A stretch of DNA of 64,000 nucleotides from Scytalidium lignicola (GCA_002812745.2 NCSJ02000232.1:1-64000); one strand, 5' to 3'; shown: positions 1-14,400, counted from the first letter of the stretch. Program-made: numbers and translations. The notes: generated by a model from the sequence alone, not told the origin.

Positions 1-262
1 CGTCAGACCGTACACGTCTGGCTGGACCAGACCGTGAAGACCAGACTGTACGGTCTCNGACACTCAATATTCGGTCCCCACATTTGTTGTCGGACCAGAC
101 CGTAGTCTCACGGTCTGGTCTTAAAATTTTAGCTTCAGACCGTAGACCGTACGGTCTGGTCTCAAAATTTTGGCTTCAGACCGTACAGACCACGGTCTCG
201 AAACGGTCCCCACAAAACCCACGGTCTGGTCCGGTCTGGACCGATCGGCCAGTCTATCATTA
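1..262. repeat. GC-richer block of AGACCG/CGGTCT repeats
   Basis: The motif CAGACCGTA and its inverse ACGGTCTGG occur many times in both orientations. Two copies of a unit of about 39 bp follow each other (around 118-146 and 157-186), each containing AAAATTTT, then GGCTTC or AGCTTC, then CAGACCGTA. The block stops abruptly near 262, where very AT-rich DNA begins. Clustered short motifs in both orientations resemble subterminal repeats of a DNA transposon, but the left end lies outside the window and no terminal inverted repeat or transposase is visible, so the class is open. Confidence 0.6.
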
Positions 263-1309
263 AGTACTCAATTTATATCCTCATTACTAAGTGTATTAAT
301 GTTAATAGAGTTGTTAAGTTATTATTATATTACATTATTTAACTATTTAGTCTATTTAAGGGTATAGTATCTGATTAAAATACTTAATTCAAGAGTAAGT
401 TCTAAGCATCCTTTTATTATTACTTAATAATGAAGAAGCAGATGAGTATTACATAATATTCTTAGACTAATAGTCAAACTAAACATTAAAACCAAAACTT
501 AGAACATTACTTACAAGTTTATTATTCCTTTACTCAAGATAATTAAACAATTAAATTATACTTAATAGAGTATATTTATAATACCTTATAACATTTTACT
601 ATACAAACATCTTTTGTAAAGGCCTTTATAAGATACAAATTATAAAGACTAACAAAATTAAAGTTAGTTAATAAAGAACCTCCTTTTAAAGTATTAACAA
701 CAATTAAAAGAATTAAAGAATTACAAAAGAGTTATAATAAGATTATAAGTCTACTTCAACATATTTAAAAACTTTATAAGAAATAGTATAACTAACATTA
801 AGTACTAAAGTCTTTAACCTTAAAGACTAAGTATTAATCTTTACTGCTTATATCAAGTAATAATAACCTTATTACAAGTTCATTAATAAATACTTAAGGC
901 TTTGGAAAATAATAAAGGTAATAAAAGACTATAACCTTGTTTATAAGTTAAATATACTAAAGCAAATTCATATTTACCTTATTTTCCCTATCTTTACCTT
1001 TGAGTTATACAAGAAGTAAGAGAGTAACAACTTAGAACTAGAAGAGATAAATATTATTAACCTAAATAATAAATATAAAGTAAAAGTAATCTTAGACTAT
1101 GAATAGTAAAGAGGAATTTTCAAATACCTTATTAGTTAAAAANGGATATGTTAACAAAGAAGATTTTTAAGAGTTATAAGAAAATATTAATGATGGTGAA
1201 ATGTTAGAAGAGTATAATAAGAAACATAACTTAGATCTGAACAACCTCAAAGTTAGAAGAAAGTAAAGAAGACTTAAAAANGCTAGCAATTACCTTACAA
1301 TGAAAATGA
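263..1309. other. AT-rich DNA without recognisable gene
   Basis: Composition is very AT-rich and every frame is broken by stops. I see no conserved protein motif or terminal repeat. It is probably RIP-degraded repeat DNA like that to its right. Confidence 0.5.
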
Positions 1310-4300
1310 TTATTATTATTATTATTATTATTCTTACACTGTAGGCTATGAGGCCACCCTAAGGGTATGCAGGATAACTACACTGTTATACAGGAAACCA
1401 TGCTAGCTCCTTGGCCAGGTGAAAACCTCCATGCTGCTCTTTATCTGCTTGGGTGTAGTTGCCTTGCCTTGTCTCTACTATCCTCTTGTCCGGTATTCTG
1501 CTTACTGGCTTGGTTAGGGAGAGTTTCACTGTGTTATTAAGTTAGTAGTTAGTAGCTTAGTTCTCTGAGACATTACTACTTCACTGTCATCTTGTTCTAT
1601 TCTTGGATCCTTAGTTGTACTGTTAATTTGTACTCTTGTAACCTTCTTGTAGTTAATATTTAGTTAATAATTTGTTTACATCCTTAACAGCTTCTTAATA
1701 TCTCTCTTAAGTCTCTTACTGTATAAGCTCTTGTTTTAAGGCTTTTTNCTTGTTCGTTTTAGGTTTAAACAATTAATGATTAAATAACAAGTTGTTTTTT
1801 TTTGTAAGTTCATAATTATATAATAATATGTTTATGTTAAGTATATAATGTTTAAATAAATATACTTATAGTCTAATTTTGCTAGTATAAATTTGTATAA
1901 TTAGTAAGTTAACTGCTTTGTCTAGCTTATTATGTAAGAGTAATACTTTTTTNGTTGAAAGTAGAAAAGTTTACAACTTTTATGTAATTGTATAACTTAA
2001 TTAACTTAACAACTTTGAAGCTTTAAGTTTATTTTGCCTTCTAATCTCTTGTTATAACTATGTTGATTGCTTTTAGTATTGCTTAATAGCCTCTTCATTG
2101 TTATAATTACATTGTCTTGTATTCATTGTTTTCTTTGAGTAATTGCTTTTTNCGTTTGTTGCTTATATCTTCTTCTTTTCTTCAAGAGTCTTGTTGTCTT
2201 ATTGTTTATTCAATGAATTACTTACTTTAAGTTTGTATAATTAAGGTAATTCTTGAATGTTATTACTCTTTTGTTTAAGTATAAGTCTAATGATAAATAG
2301 AATGTCTTTATCTTTAAACTTTGAATTAGAATGTCTTTATAAGTTCTTATTATTATATAAAGATATTATAATTGTATTATAAGTAAGCAGTAACTAATTC
2401 TCTTTAGATTGTTATTAGATTTTGTAAGTTAATAGTATATAATAACATTATATACAATTATACTTTGTATAATTGTTGTATAAATCTGTTTTACTCTTAT
2501 NAANTTGTATTCTNATNTNTTNANTACTAGTCTTNTTAATNNAAATGTTTNTATANTTAGCTTTTTCTTAATCACTTCTATATAAGCTTTAAAGTTAAGT
2601 TATTAGTCAAGTTAAATCCTTAGAAAACAAGTTGATTCTTTAAGCTTTAATTCTTTATTACTAAGATGTATTAACTCCTTCCTTATTATACAAGTACATA
2701 TAAAGTATATTAACTTGCTTTTACTTACTTTAAATTGTATACCTTTGTATGTTGTTTACCTTTTATATATTTTCTAACCTACTTTTAATGTTCTACAACA
2801 ACTCTTTATAGTACATATACAATTAAGAAGGTTTATATCATCTGTAAAACCAATTACAATTAAACCTTTTATCTTTTTTAATTCATCATATAAAGTAAAG
2901 ATATATAATATAAACAATATTAATAAGAGTAAAGAACCTTGTAAAACTCTTATCTTTATTAAAATCAACTAAGTTGTTTTACTGTCAAAGAATAAACAAG
3001 TAATCTTGTTTGTTAGATAATTGTTAATCTAGTTTATTAACTATTGTAAGAAGCCTTTCTCTTAAAGTATATATTATAATTACTTATAGTCTACTATATT
3101 AAATGCTCCTTTAAGATCAAGTTATAATAATAATATAATAATACCTTAACATTATGTTATATAAACAATGTTTGTTATTGTCCTTATTATTAATTCTATA
3201 GATTTACTATGTTTATTTCCTATTTGTTCTTCTGAGAACAATCCTTACTTCTCTACTGCTTTTATAATACAAGTAACTATTATAACTTTAAATACTTTTG
3301 TTATACAACTAAGTAATATAATTAATTATTATCCTCTAACTTATTATAGTTATTCCATTGTCTTGTTTGGTTTTCACAGTATTATCACATTCATTATGTA
3401 ATAATTATAAGGAAAGTATTCTAGTCTAAAGCTTGTTTTGACTAAGATTGTTAGAATTCATTATAATAACTAATTACAAGCTTGTAAAAACCTATTGGTT
3501 AATCAATCTAGCCTTAACGCTTTTTATACTCTAGCCTTGTAAAATGCTTGTATAACAATTACTTTGTTATAACCTTTGTTTATCTCAATTATTCTTGTTT
3601 GATTTATGTCTTGTAATCTGATATAATCTACTTGTACTTCTAAGAAAAACTTAATTATAAGTATTACTACTTTCTCATTATGTATATATACTAGTAGTCT
3701 TTCTAGGTTATTACTATATAATTTTAAGATTTTTAACAAGTTAATAAGTGTATAACTATATGTTCATGCTTATTGTTTGAATGTTTACAACTTATAAGTA
3801 TTCTTCATTGTTATTATTACTGCTTATCATCAACTTTTTTATTTAAGCTTAGGCAATTATTTCCTTTTATTCTTTAAGAGTTTGATCTAGGTTCTAGTAA
3901 TTCTGCAAGGACTTATTTGTATGTTATTAGTGTTCTACTTTCTAAACAACCTTAATTACTTTCTTAGTTATATAATTCTACTATAGTGTTAAGTAACCAA
4001 TTAATGACTTCTTTCTGAGTACTGTTTTATTTGCAATATCAATTAATTGTTTTATTAATATATTAACTGCTTTATCTAACTACTCCTTAGTAGATATATA
4101 GCCTAGGAGAAGCAATGAGCTAGTTATTACTACTTTAACTTTTTCATAGTCTATTAATCTCTAACTATAACCTGGTTCTTTGTTGTACATTTGTTATCTA
4201 CTTACTTTAAGTTTGATTTTAATAAGTTATAAAGTATAATCTAAGTTAATTTAGTCTTCAGCTCTTATATACTAAATTCAGAGGTTTGTTATATACTAAG

Positions 4301-6550
4301 CATAATCAATAGTTAAATCTTTACTATTATCTTATCTTTATATAAGTTCTCCTTAGGATGTAACAAGCTTAAGCTTCTATTATTATACTAATGTTAACAA
4401 TTCATTAACTTTGTCATTTATTCTTTTTTNCTTTATCTTATATTAAGTGATGTTGATTAAAATCACCTGTTAATACTACATGATTTTCCAGTTCTATTGT
4501 AATAAGATCATGGATAAGTATATACTAATTTGAAGTTGTGTATCTGGCTGAGTATATCAAGTAAACTATTATATTTTCAGTTATAAACACTACTTTTACT
4601 TAGTCCTCTTCTGCTTTATACAATTATACAATTAATTCATAACATTTGTATATGTATATAATTACTCTTTTACTACCTTATATTCTTTGATAATTCCTAT
4701 TATTTAGACAGTATATATCTTTAGTTTATTTGTTTACTTATAGTTCTTAGGCTACTAACATATTATACTTACTACTGTCTTCTAATGCTTTTATTGTACA
4801 TTTACATCTTTTATTTTAGTTCTAGTATAAGATTATAATTATAATTGTATTATGATTATATTTATTACTATACTACTTTATTAGTTAATCTATTACTGTT
4901 AGTTCATTAGATCTTTGTTATTTTAGCTGATTACAAAGCTTAACAATAAGCTAAGTAATAGCTAGTTAAACATAAAGCTATTATGTTAACTTGAAAATTT
5001 GTCTAAAGTATTTCTATTTGTTCTTCTTATAATACTTAGACTTATAAGTCTACCTTATAAGTTTACTTAAGTTCTAAGTCTTTTTNCTTTTAGATATCAT
5101 CTGTTATCTTTCTTCTTCATTGCTTTCTATTAGCCTAGCTATATTAAGCTGAGTTATAATGTAGATTATATTATTTAGTTTAACTAATTTTATTACTTTG
5201 TTTTTATATACTTCTTTTGCTTAATTCTAATACTCTTTTATTGTTAGACAACTTTGATTAAACATTGTATATTCCTTATTACAATTACAATACTTAAGTA
5301 TAATTTCTCTCAGGTTTATTAAACATTCTTCTTCTCTCCTTTTATGTATTACTCTTATGTAACAAGTATACTGCTTCTTTGCCTTGTAGTATTACATATA
5401 ATATCCTCAAGCTTAGCATTTAAAATATTGCTTTGGTTATAACTTGTTCTTGAATAGCTTGTAATAGAATACTTAACCCTCTTAATACAAACCTTAGTCT
5501 GTAAGTTTATATACATCTCTTGTAATTACTAGTTCGATATATAAGTAGCTTTTCTGCTATTAGCCTCCTTTATAAGCTTAATAAGCTTTAACTTAAAGTA
5601 TTGTTATTTTATTCTCTTTTTNCTAATACTTCTTTGATTAAGGCTTTGTTATATTCAGCTAATAAGTAATCAGATATGCTTTTAGTGTATATAATAACTT
5701 TGTTGTTAACAATTCATACTTCTTCTCTAAATACCTTTTAAACTCATTATATGTTAAGTAAATACTATTCTTTTTAACCATCTTCAAAGATTATTATTAT
5801 GTTATCACTAAGTAACTGCTTTATTACATATATACTACCTTATAAGAATGTGATTATATTAATTGTTATTATTATATCTTGTAAGTTATAGTTCTTAAGC
5901 TTTAATAGTATACTTGAAGTGTATATGATGATTTTATAATCTCTTTTTATTAGTAGTTTATAAGTCCTTTATTATATGTTCTTTGTATACTTGTTGTCAG
6001 ACTATATTGTTGTTGTTAGGAGGGTTGTTATCTAGGCTTATATATACTCTTAAAGTTGAATAACTTCTACAAGTACTTCTTTTAAGTCTTTACAAGTAAT
6101 TAATGTATTATTATCATTGTTAGATTACTTTACAACTACTTTATGTTTAAATTTGAAGTATAAAATTTTTTNCTACTAACTAAAGCACTTCATATATATT
6201 TCTCTCCTTAATCAACTAGTTGAATTACAGTAAATCCTCATATTTATTATTACTTAACTCTTACTTCTTTACCCCTTTTTAACTACATTCCTTATCTTTA
6301 TAACTTTGGTGTTATTAGTTCTTCTGTTGATGGTTAAGGCTTGTAATATTATTGTCATGTCCTGCAATTGTATTATACTTATGTCCTACTTACAACATTA
6401 TAATTAAACATATTCAACATACTAAGTACAACTCTACTATTAGTATTGAATTAAGCTTTAATATTAGTATAATGTTAAAGTTCAATTATTCTAGTTCCTT
6501 TATCATTAAAGTGATATAGACACCTTATCAAGTTATTATTAACTTATTTA
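1310..6550 (-). mobile_element. RIP-degraded Tad-like LINE (non-LTR retrotransposon)
   Basis: Read on the minus strand. The reverse-transcriptase domain is still legible at about 2,580-3,130: a stretch like NKITCLFFDSKTT, then LQGSLLLLILFILYI (degraded form of the PQGSPLSPILF motif), then GFTDDINLL (the DD active-site box). Further upstream in the element, 4,441-4,494 reads NHVVLTGDFNQHHLI, the GDFNxHH motif of the AP-type endonuclease. The 3' end is marked by an (ATT)n/(TAA)n tract at 1,310-1,333 followed by a less AT-biased 3' untranslated region at about 1,334-1,540. Stops fill all frames, so it is dead. The 5' limit near 6,550 is approximate. The domain order and simple-repeat tail fit the fungal Tad1 group; the exact clade is inference. 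Confidence 0.72.
2774..2968 (-). pseudogene. LINE reverse-transcriptase fragment
   Basis: This is the longest surviving open stretch of the LINE. It holds the QGS...ILF motif and, 25-30 residues on, the GFTDDINLL catalytic box. Key proline and glycine residues of the QGSP motif are changed in the way expected from C-to-T changes. The frame continues upstream across stops with recognisable RT sequence, so this is a relic and not a small gene. Confidence 0.7.
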
Positions 6551-6619
6551 ATTTAAATTATAATTAATTATTTTAAGTTGTATATAACTTCTTAATTAAT
6601 TAAGCTTGTTAGATTAATC

Positions 6620-8290
6620 AAAAAGGGTATTTTTNAAAGTTGTAAACCTTAAAAATATACTTAAGGATATATATATATTTAATATTAAGTTTGTAAACAA
6701 GATTAAGTATAAAGGAATAAAGAAAGCTTTTAAGAAGTTATACCTTGTTATACAAGTATACAAGGATAATAAGAAAAGATTTGTCTTAATATAATTATTT
6801 ATTATTTAACAAGTTAACTAGTAAATCATTCTTTATATTGTTGTTATAAAAGGTGAACATATAAACTTGTACTTATAAGATATCTCTTAAGTGTACATTT
6901 AATCAACTACTTTACTAAACTATGATTTTTACATATAAGCACTTAAGAAACTTATATAACTACTTAACATCTTAGAAGGTTTAATTCTATAAGTTGTAAA
7001 ACTACTTTACAAAGTCCTTGAAGTTGAAAACTACTAGTTTAAGATATATTACTCTTATTATATCAACATATTTGTTATAAAGTTGTTAACATATAACTTA
7101 TACTTATTATATAACATTAAACCATTTGATGTTATAAAACTTTAAACTAATGATACCTTGTTTGTCAAAGACATTTAATTTATAAAGTTTAAACAAGAGC
7201 AATTGAAGAAGGCTAAATTCTTTGTAAAAGAGTAAGAAACACTTATTATAAGGAAGAGAATCAAGTTTAACAAGGGAATAATATAACTAGAAGAAGTTAG
7301 AATCACATTTACTCAAGAGTATTAATATGTTAACTTATAACTTATAACAAGTAAACTAACTATTATAACAAGCTTATAAAGAATTGTACATTGAAATTAT
7401 ATTACCAAAGAGTAATATATAATATAATATACTTTAAAAGTATATATAACCTTAATTTACCAACCAAAAGCATCTTATAACTTGTTAATAACTGCTTAGG
7501 CTATTAACCTTAACAAAGAAAACATGAAAACACTTAATAAACGGTTATAATAACAACTTTAAAACGTTATTAAAGGAATTTGCTTTATTAAGCTTAATAA
7601 GGAAGAATTATAGTTATTAATCTTTATAAATGCTTCATTTGCGAATAACACAGATTTATCTTCTTAAATTGGCTATGTTATAATACTTATGAATTATAAA
7701 GGAAATGTAAACATATTATATTAGTTGTTGATCAAATGTAAAAGAGTAATATAAAGTATGTTAATATTAGAATTGTATAGAATAGCTTATAAATTCGATA
7801 TAAGAGTTATAATCAAGTTAACCATCAAAAGAATCCTTAGAATTATACTCTTACTCATCTTGTGTATAAATTCAAGGTCATTGTATAATTACCTTGTCAA
7901 GCTAGAAATTATACAAGAGAAACATCTTATAATCAACATAATATACCTTTGACAAGTGTATAAATAATACTAGATTACTAAATTGTAATAGATTCAGGGA
8001 ACAATGAATCTAGCTAATTCCATAACCAAGGCAAAGCTATTTAACACTTTGAAACAACTGTTAGATATGAACAAAATGCACTTGAAGGTAGTGGAATAAG
8101 TAGAATAGAATATCATGAATAGTAAAGGAGAAGATATTACAAAAGAAGAATTTCAGGCTATTCTCAAATAGGAAATTAATATACAATTAAGAAACCTTAT
8201 TAGATTTAAGCATTTTAGAACTATGTACAATGCTTATCTATTTTCAGAGTAACTTTAGTGTTAGTAGATTATTCATCTGTAATCACATGT
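6620..8290 (+). mobile_element. Copia fragment, second degraded copy (RT/RNase H and start of 3' LTR)
   Basis: This block is collinear with 20,095-21,790 of the better preserved Copia element. The open stretch at 7,758-7,952 (ELYRIAYKFDIR...YNYLVKLEIIQEK) matches ELYGMAYKFDIR...YNCLVKLGTIQEK of the other copy at about 21,240-21,405, and the polypurine-like sequence before the LTR (TTTTCAGAGTAACTTTAG at about 8,233) precedes a degraded LTR start at about 8,252. Most differences are C-to-T or G-to-A. The 5' half (gag, protease, integrase) is not recognisable to its left, where the LINE lies. Confidence 0.72.
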
Positions 8291-8299
8291 TGAGTATGT

Positions 8300-11200
8300 A
8301 CAATGTAAACTAGTCTAGATTAAGTAATAAAAGCTTACAAAGTTGTTATAACTCTACAATACTCTTATTCCCCCTTGATAATGACAAACTACCATAAAAG
8401 TATAAATAGTATATTATGTAAAGTTATATACTATACTATATATTACAAGTAAAACCGACAATTAAGTTTCTTGTTTTTAAATCCTTTAAGCTTATTACAA
8501 CTTTTAAGAGCTTGAATAATAAGTATTTCCTAAGTTATATCCAAAGTATTATTATCATCTTTTATTTCCTTTATTATAAATAATTTAAAGACTTCTTCAA
8601 ACATTATATTAAGATTTAATATTGTAAAAATCTTTATATCAACAAGATTTAATATTATAAAAATCTTAATATTAACAATTATAATATTTTCAAATACTAA
8701 TTCAATATTTAAAGCTTTAAGAAGACTTATAAACATCTTCAAGTCTTTAAGTTTAGTATTTCCTTTTGTAAAAGTAATATATAACAATTATACAAGCTTA
8801 TAAGAGTATATTAATACTTAACAGCAATATATTAAATTACTTTTAAAATTAAGAAGGATTTTTTCTTTAACTTTAAGAGTTATCTTTTGTAATTTAACAT
8901 ATTGATTAGCATTAATATAAACTAATACTTTAAAATCAATTACTTATAAGTTGGATATATCCAGAATATAATTACTTTTAAGGTTAACTTATTTTATAAA
9001 CTTAGCATATAAAATATTATTCTTTAATATTAGTATTATTAATTAATTTTTAATTATTACAACTGTTTTATAATACTTTGACCATAAATATTATAGTATA
9101 TCATTCATAATCATTATAGTATACATTTATATGAATACAATGCATTTAGTATGTTCAGAACATCCTTCTTAATATAAAGTATATAAAGTAATAATAATAA
9201 CTTTTATACTATTTTTTAAAATATATTTATCAAGCTTTTTACTATTAAACTTATTCTCTTTATCAATATAAAAGTATTTAAGAATAGTTTTATATTAATT
9301 CTTCATCAAGGTAATATAGTAAATAATAACATTATAAGCTTCTTTCTTCTCCTTGTAAATATAACCTTATATAACATTTATAACATCATTTACAATTATA
9401 ATAACATAATTATACTTATTGTAACTTAAAGGAATAATTATAAAAACATTAATATTAAACATTTTTATAACCTTTATAACTTGTATTTTAANCTTCTTAA
9501 AGATGTCCTTTTAAGAATAATTATATTNATAAGCTTTATANCAAAAAGGTTTCTTCTTTCTTTGTTNCTTTTATAAGGCNTTTATNNATTNTANTAATAN
9601 CTTTTATAATATTCTTNATNACTTCAATATTAACATAGTTAAAGTATTAGTAAATAANATNNAAACTGAGNATAGATTGCTTNNCTANAAGTNTTATAAG
9701 AAGAGCTTTTNNNNTATTAGCTAATTTCAAATATATACTNTNTGTAAACATNTNCACAACATTGAATTCAATTNTATTCTTATTNTAAATGCTTTTTANA
9801 GTCATACAAGCTTCTTTACCTTGATTTAAAANCTTTACTCCTTTGAGAATNTTAACCAGGAAAGTAAGGATATGATAAACGTTAAAAAGTTATAAAGTGA
9901 ATGTTAAACTATTATTTAGCTTTATTTTAAGTATAATTATACTTAAGCTAATAATTTGAGCAAATTCATTTNTTGTTTTTACAAATNCTANATCATNATA
10001 CTCTTANTAAGAATNTAACTNAAANNATGATATATAGTTTNTTATATAATNTNTAGNNCTTNTNTNTATAANCTANTNNTTANANTTGAATATAAAGAAG
10101 NTCTTAGGATTTACAGCTATAAGAGAACTGNATTTGTTCAAGTTGANTATATTTAAGCTAAAATCAAAGTCTGAACCCAATTTTGAGGATTTAGAGTTTT
10201 TATCCTTCTTTTTACTATACTTTTTAGCAAATTCTTCATGTTTCTCANGGTATTTTCCCTAACAATCAACTTCTTTGTAGTTTGGATTTTTATAATAAGA
10301 ACACTTTTCTTTTGGNTTTTTTATCAGACTTAATAACTTATTTTCAATTGTAAAGTATTATACTCAAGTTGTCAAATTTNAATACTTTGTCTGAAATATC
10401 TTTTATAAGAGTTTCAAGGGAAAAGAGTGTTTTAAAGTATGTTACTAATTGTTGTTAATTAGCTTATACAATGAAAGAGTCCTCTAATCCTCTTANAAAG
10501 AAGANCTTGTAGAATACATTTAACAATATAACTTCTACACTAATCAAATTGCTCTTTAAAGCCTTGAATATNNTAATATAACTTTTAACNAAGCTAGAAT
10601 ACTTNTATTTAANNTTAANTAGCTTAAGGATATATTTTTCCTTAAGATTNNNNTTTNAACCTTAATATTAAGCTTTNAAGGTTTCTNAAGCCTCNTTAGA
10701 TGTNAANTACTCTAAGATAANAGTATTANCTTCNTNGTTNATATTCAATGATATACAAAGTTTAANTNTAAAATNTACTTTTTCTTAAGCNTTAAATTCT
10801 NNGGTTTCTTTATTATCTTNTATTTTAAGGCATTTGATATTATTATTTGTATAGTCAAGATAACCCTTTGATTTGAGAATATTAATAATTATAATGTTTT
10901 ATAGTTTATAATTCTCAGGACTTTTCAACTAGTATTCCTTCAATAGTAAAAAACTTGATTCTTCTTTTATTTTGAAAGATTATAGTAGTTGTTGAATAAA
11001 GGTAAAAGATAAAGTCAATTGAATAGTAATTCTAATTAGCTAATCAGAGTGTATAACTTATTGACTAGAAACATAAGAATATAGAACTACTATTATATTG
11101 ATTGCTTAAGGAGTCTACAATTACAGCAGATTCTATATATACAGAGAGTTATAGTTATAAAACCGTTATAGTCAACAGTTATAATTGTATAAGCACTTTA

Positions 11201-11400
11201 TGAGTGCTTATAGTTGCTTACAGTAGTAGTTTACTGTAAACCTTATCTGTAAGCCCTAGTATAAGCAACTGTAAGAACATTGTGAAGTGGTATTTATAAA
11301 CTTCAAATATTACAACAAATTATATTAAAGCATTTATTCAATCATCTCAGCTTATATTTAAGAGTAAGTAAATTATTACATTATTATATTAATTAATTGT
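8300..11400 (-). mobile_element. RIP-degraded minus-strand LTR retrotransposon (gag region visible)
   Basis: On the minus strand around 10,170-10,320 the sequence reads KCSYYKNPNYKEVDC followed by GKYPEKHEEFAKKYSKKKDK. This has the spacing of a retroviral-type CCHC zinc knuckle as found at the end of Copia-type Gag, with one Cys and the His converted to Tyr, both explicable by C-to-T or G-to-A change. The rest is unreadable, and 9,480-10,830 contains many Ns, suggesting a collapsed or discordant repeat assembly. A possible 5' LTR would lie at about 11,000-11,400, but I cannot define its ends. Confidence 0.45.
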
Positions 11401-14400
11401 AAAGTTAAAAGTTAAATCAAGTTATAATATACTTAAATCAAATTATAATAGTTTGATTATTAACATATAAATACTATTCTTATAATTTAGTTTTACTTTT
11501 CTAAANTTGTTATATTTTAATACTTTAACATTATAACTTACTCTTAAGTATTAAATTTGCAAAGTAATTATTAAAATTTTATATATTAATATATATTAAG
11601 TTAATAGTATAACTTATAACATGTTAATATTTTAATATATTACTTAAGTTAAGATAATTATAAAGATTGTTAATTATGTAAATTATATATAAATAAAAGT
11701 GTTAAAGTTTTTAAGAAAGTAGAGAAATTATATAAAGATATATTTTTATAAGGATTTAACATAATATTAATGTTAATAGTCATTTCTTGCTTTTAACTTT
11801 TTTTTTTGTATCTTAGGAATTTATAACTTAATAGTTAATTATACTTTTATATACTTGTAATTTATTATCTTTTATCTTATAAACCTTATAAGTAATAACA
11901 ATGTAATTATATAGAAATTAGCTTTGATTTATTAATTATTACGTTGATTATTAAACATTAGAGAAATAAGATTATAGTTAAACTTATTTTTATTATCTTA
12001 ATATACTTATAGATTACAACATTAATTCATTAATGCTAAGAATCACAAGAGTTTCTTATGTTATTAGATCTTACTTTAATTGTAAAATACCTTTATTACT
12101 TCATTAAGTCTAATTATTCCTTTACTACTGATATATTACAAGCTTATAAAGATAAAATTAAAGAAATTTAAAACAACTTTCTAATAGTCAAAGTGTTAGG
12201 AACGAGTAATCGAATAGCTTTACCACTCACCTAAAAAAGGCAGATTATTAGCGATCGCTCGCTAATAGCTATTCTACTATATATAGCGTTCTTAACACAA
12301 AGCTTTCAAATCATTTACTGCTGATTATTTAATTAAGTAGGTTATATTATATAAATAGCTGAAAATAATAATCAAACACTTTAAGTTTGTATTCTTCTTA
12401 TTTAAATTAATTATTATAAAGTTTAAAAATATAATTTATATATCTCTTGCAGAATCCTCCTCAAAATCGACTGTTACTTTATTATAGTTATAAGCTTTAT
12501 AACAATAACAAACATTTATACAAAATACATCTAACCTTATTAGTTCAAGACAACTCTTCAGCTAATTCTTAATCTTAACTTTAGAGTTAGTAGATTAATT
12601 TATAAGTACAGAAGTAAGTGTTATAACTTTAATTGTTTATTTATTACATAATTTTGTTATTAATATATCATCGTCTGATTAGCTTATTATAATTAGTCTA
12701 AGTATAAACTAACAAGTAACATAAGATTTTATCTTGTATCTTCTTGTACTAGGTTAAAATTTTACCTTACTTATACTATGTTAACATCTTCTTGTTAAAG
12801 TTAATTAAGTGACTTTATAATACTAAGGTAACCTTTTAAGGTTTTAAAGTAATATAACAAGATATCAGAATATCTTTCTAAGATATTAAAGTACTTAAAC
12901 TAATAAGTCCTCCTTTAGCTTACTTAGTATAACTTAACCTTTTATAGCAAACTAAAAGTAAAGTCAAAGTTTTAACTAAGCTAAGTAATTAAATGACTTA
13001 GAAAAAGAGGAAATAAGAAGAATAGTAAAGTAAATAATACAAAACAGAAATGTAATACTAAGAATTCAAGAGGAATATAATGTTAATAGAATACTTAATC
13101 TAAGTAACTGATTACTTAAGCTTAATAATGTAAGTTACTTTAATTTAAAAGCAATATCAAATAATATGAATGTTATATTATTAAGAATTATTTACTTAGA
13201 CATTTACATATTTACTAACTGGTTATCTTATCTTGTTAAAGTCTATAAAGATGCAAAAGTAAAAGAAGTTTTTCTAATATACTTTAAAGGCTTTACTATA
13301 CTCTAATATATTGTAAAACTAATTATATTAGAATAACAACTTTTGATAATTACTTTAATAGAAATAATAATCAGAACCTTGATCTCTTAATTTAAGGAGT
13401 AACTAATTATAACATTATATATAATAACAAAGTAAAGGTTTACCTTCTTAAACTTTAGAGTAGGTAAATCAATTAGATTATATACTTAATCAATGTTTAA
13501 GTATGTTAAAGTAATTAAGATAAATAGTATATACAACTAACTTCTTTTAGTTTAGAATAACTTTGACATTATTATAAGAGTATGTATTCTTATACTTATT
13601 CTTAATATTATAATGGCCTCTTTTCTTCAAGATCTAAATACAAAAGTATTAATTTTTGAAAAAATAATAAGTAAGTAATCATTATTATATACTTAAATGT
13701 ATTAACTACAAAATTAAATATGTTTATATTTACAACAGAGAATATAGCAGAATTGTCCTTTATAAGCTTTGAATAATAACAAGTTTACTCCTTAACAATT
13801 TTGTAAGTATTTATTTTAATTTCTTGTATAACAAAACTATTATCCTTTTTATAATTAATACTTTTAGTTATCTTATTAATAGTTTTTACAAAACTCAAAT
13901 GTTAATAACTAGTTATAATATTAATAATATTAATTATATTAGAATTGACTTAGTTAATATCTTAATTAAGATTAAGCTTTACTTATATTATTGTCAAACT
14001 AAAATAATAAACTCTAAATCATAATAAACAATATAAGTATACAAAACTCATAATAGTCAAGTTGAGACTTAATCTAATAAGTATATATAATAACATTAAT
14101 GAACATAAACTTATTTGAACTTATAATATTAGATTATTTATTTTATAATTAAGACAATTCTTAGGATANTTTTTTATTCAGAAGTAAGTTATGATTTAGA
14201 ATTAAAGGAAGACATCTTAAGGATATATAATATAATTAAAGTTAAAGTTAATATTGATAAACTAGTAGTCTACTTTACAAAACTTATTCAGTTAATTTCA
14301 TCTTAATTTTTAAGTAAAAATTAACTTTACAATTATTTAAAAGAATTAAACTATTATAATAATCTTAATAAGTAAGTATTAATGTTATAAGTTATAATGG

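Noticed and set aside
3168..3401. 77-codon hydrophobic open frame in the LINE block
   Set aside because: Its strand is opposite to the LINE coding strand; hydrophobicity reflects AT-rich codons.
8530..8787. 85-codon minus-strand open frame with repeated Ile/Lys phrases
   Set aside because: AT-rich low-complexity sequence with an internal short duplication; no domain recognised.
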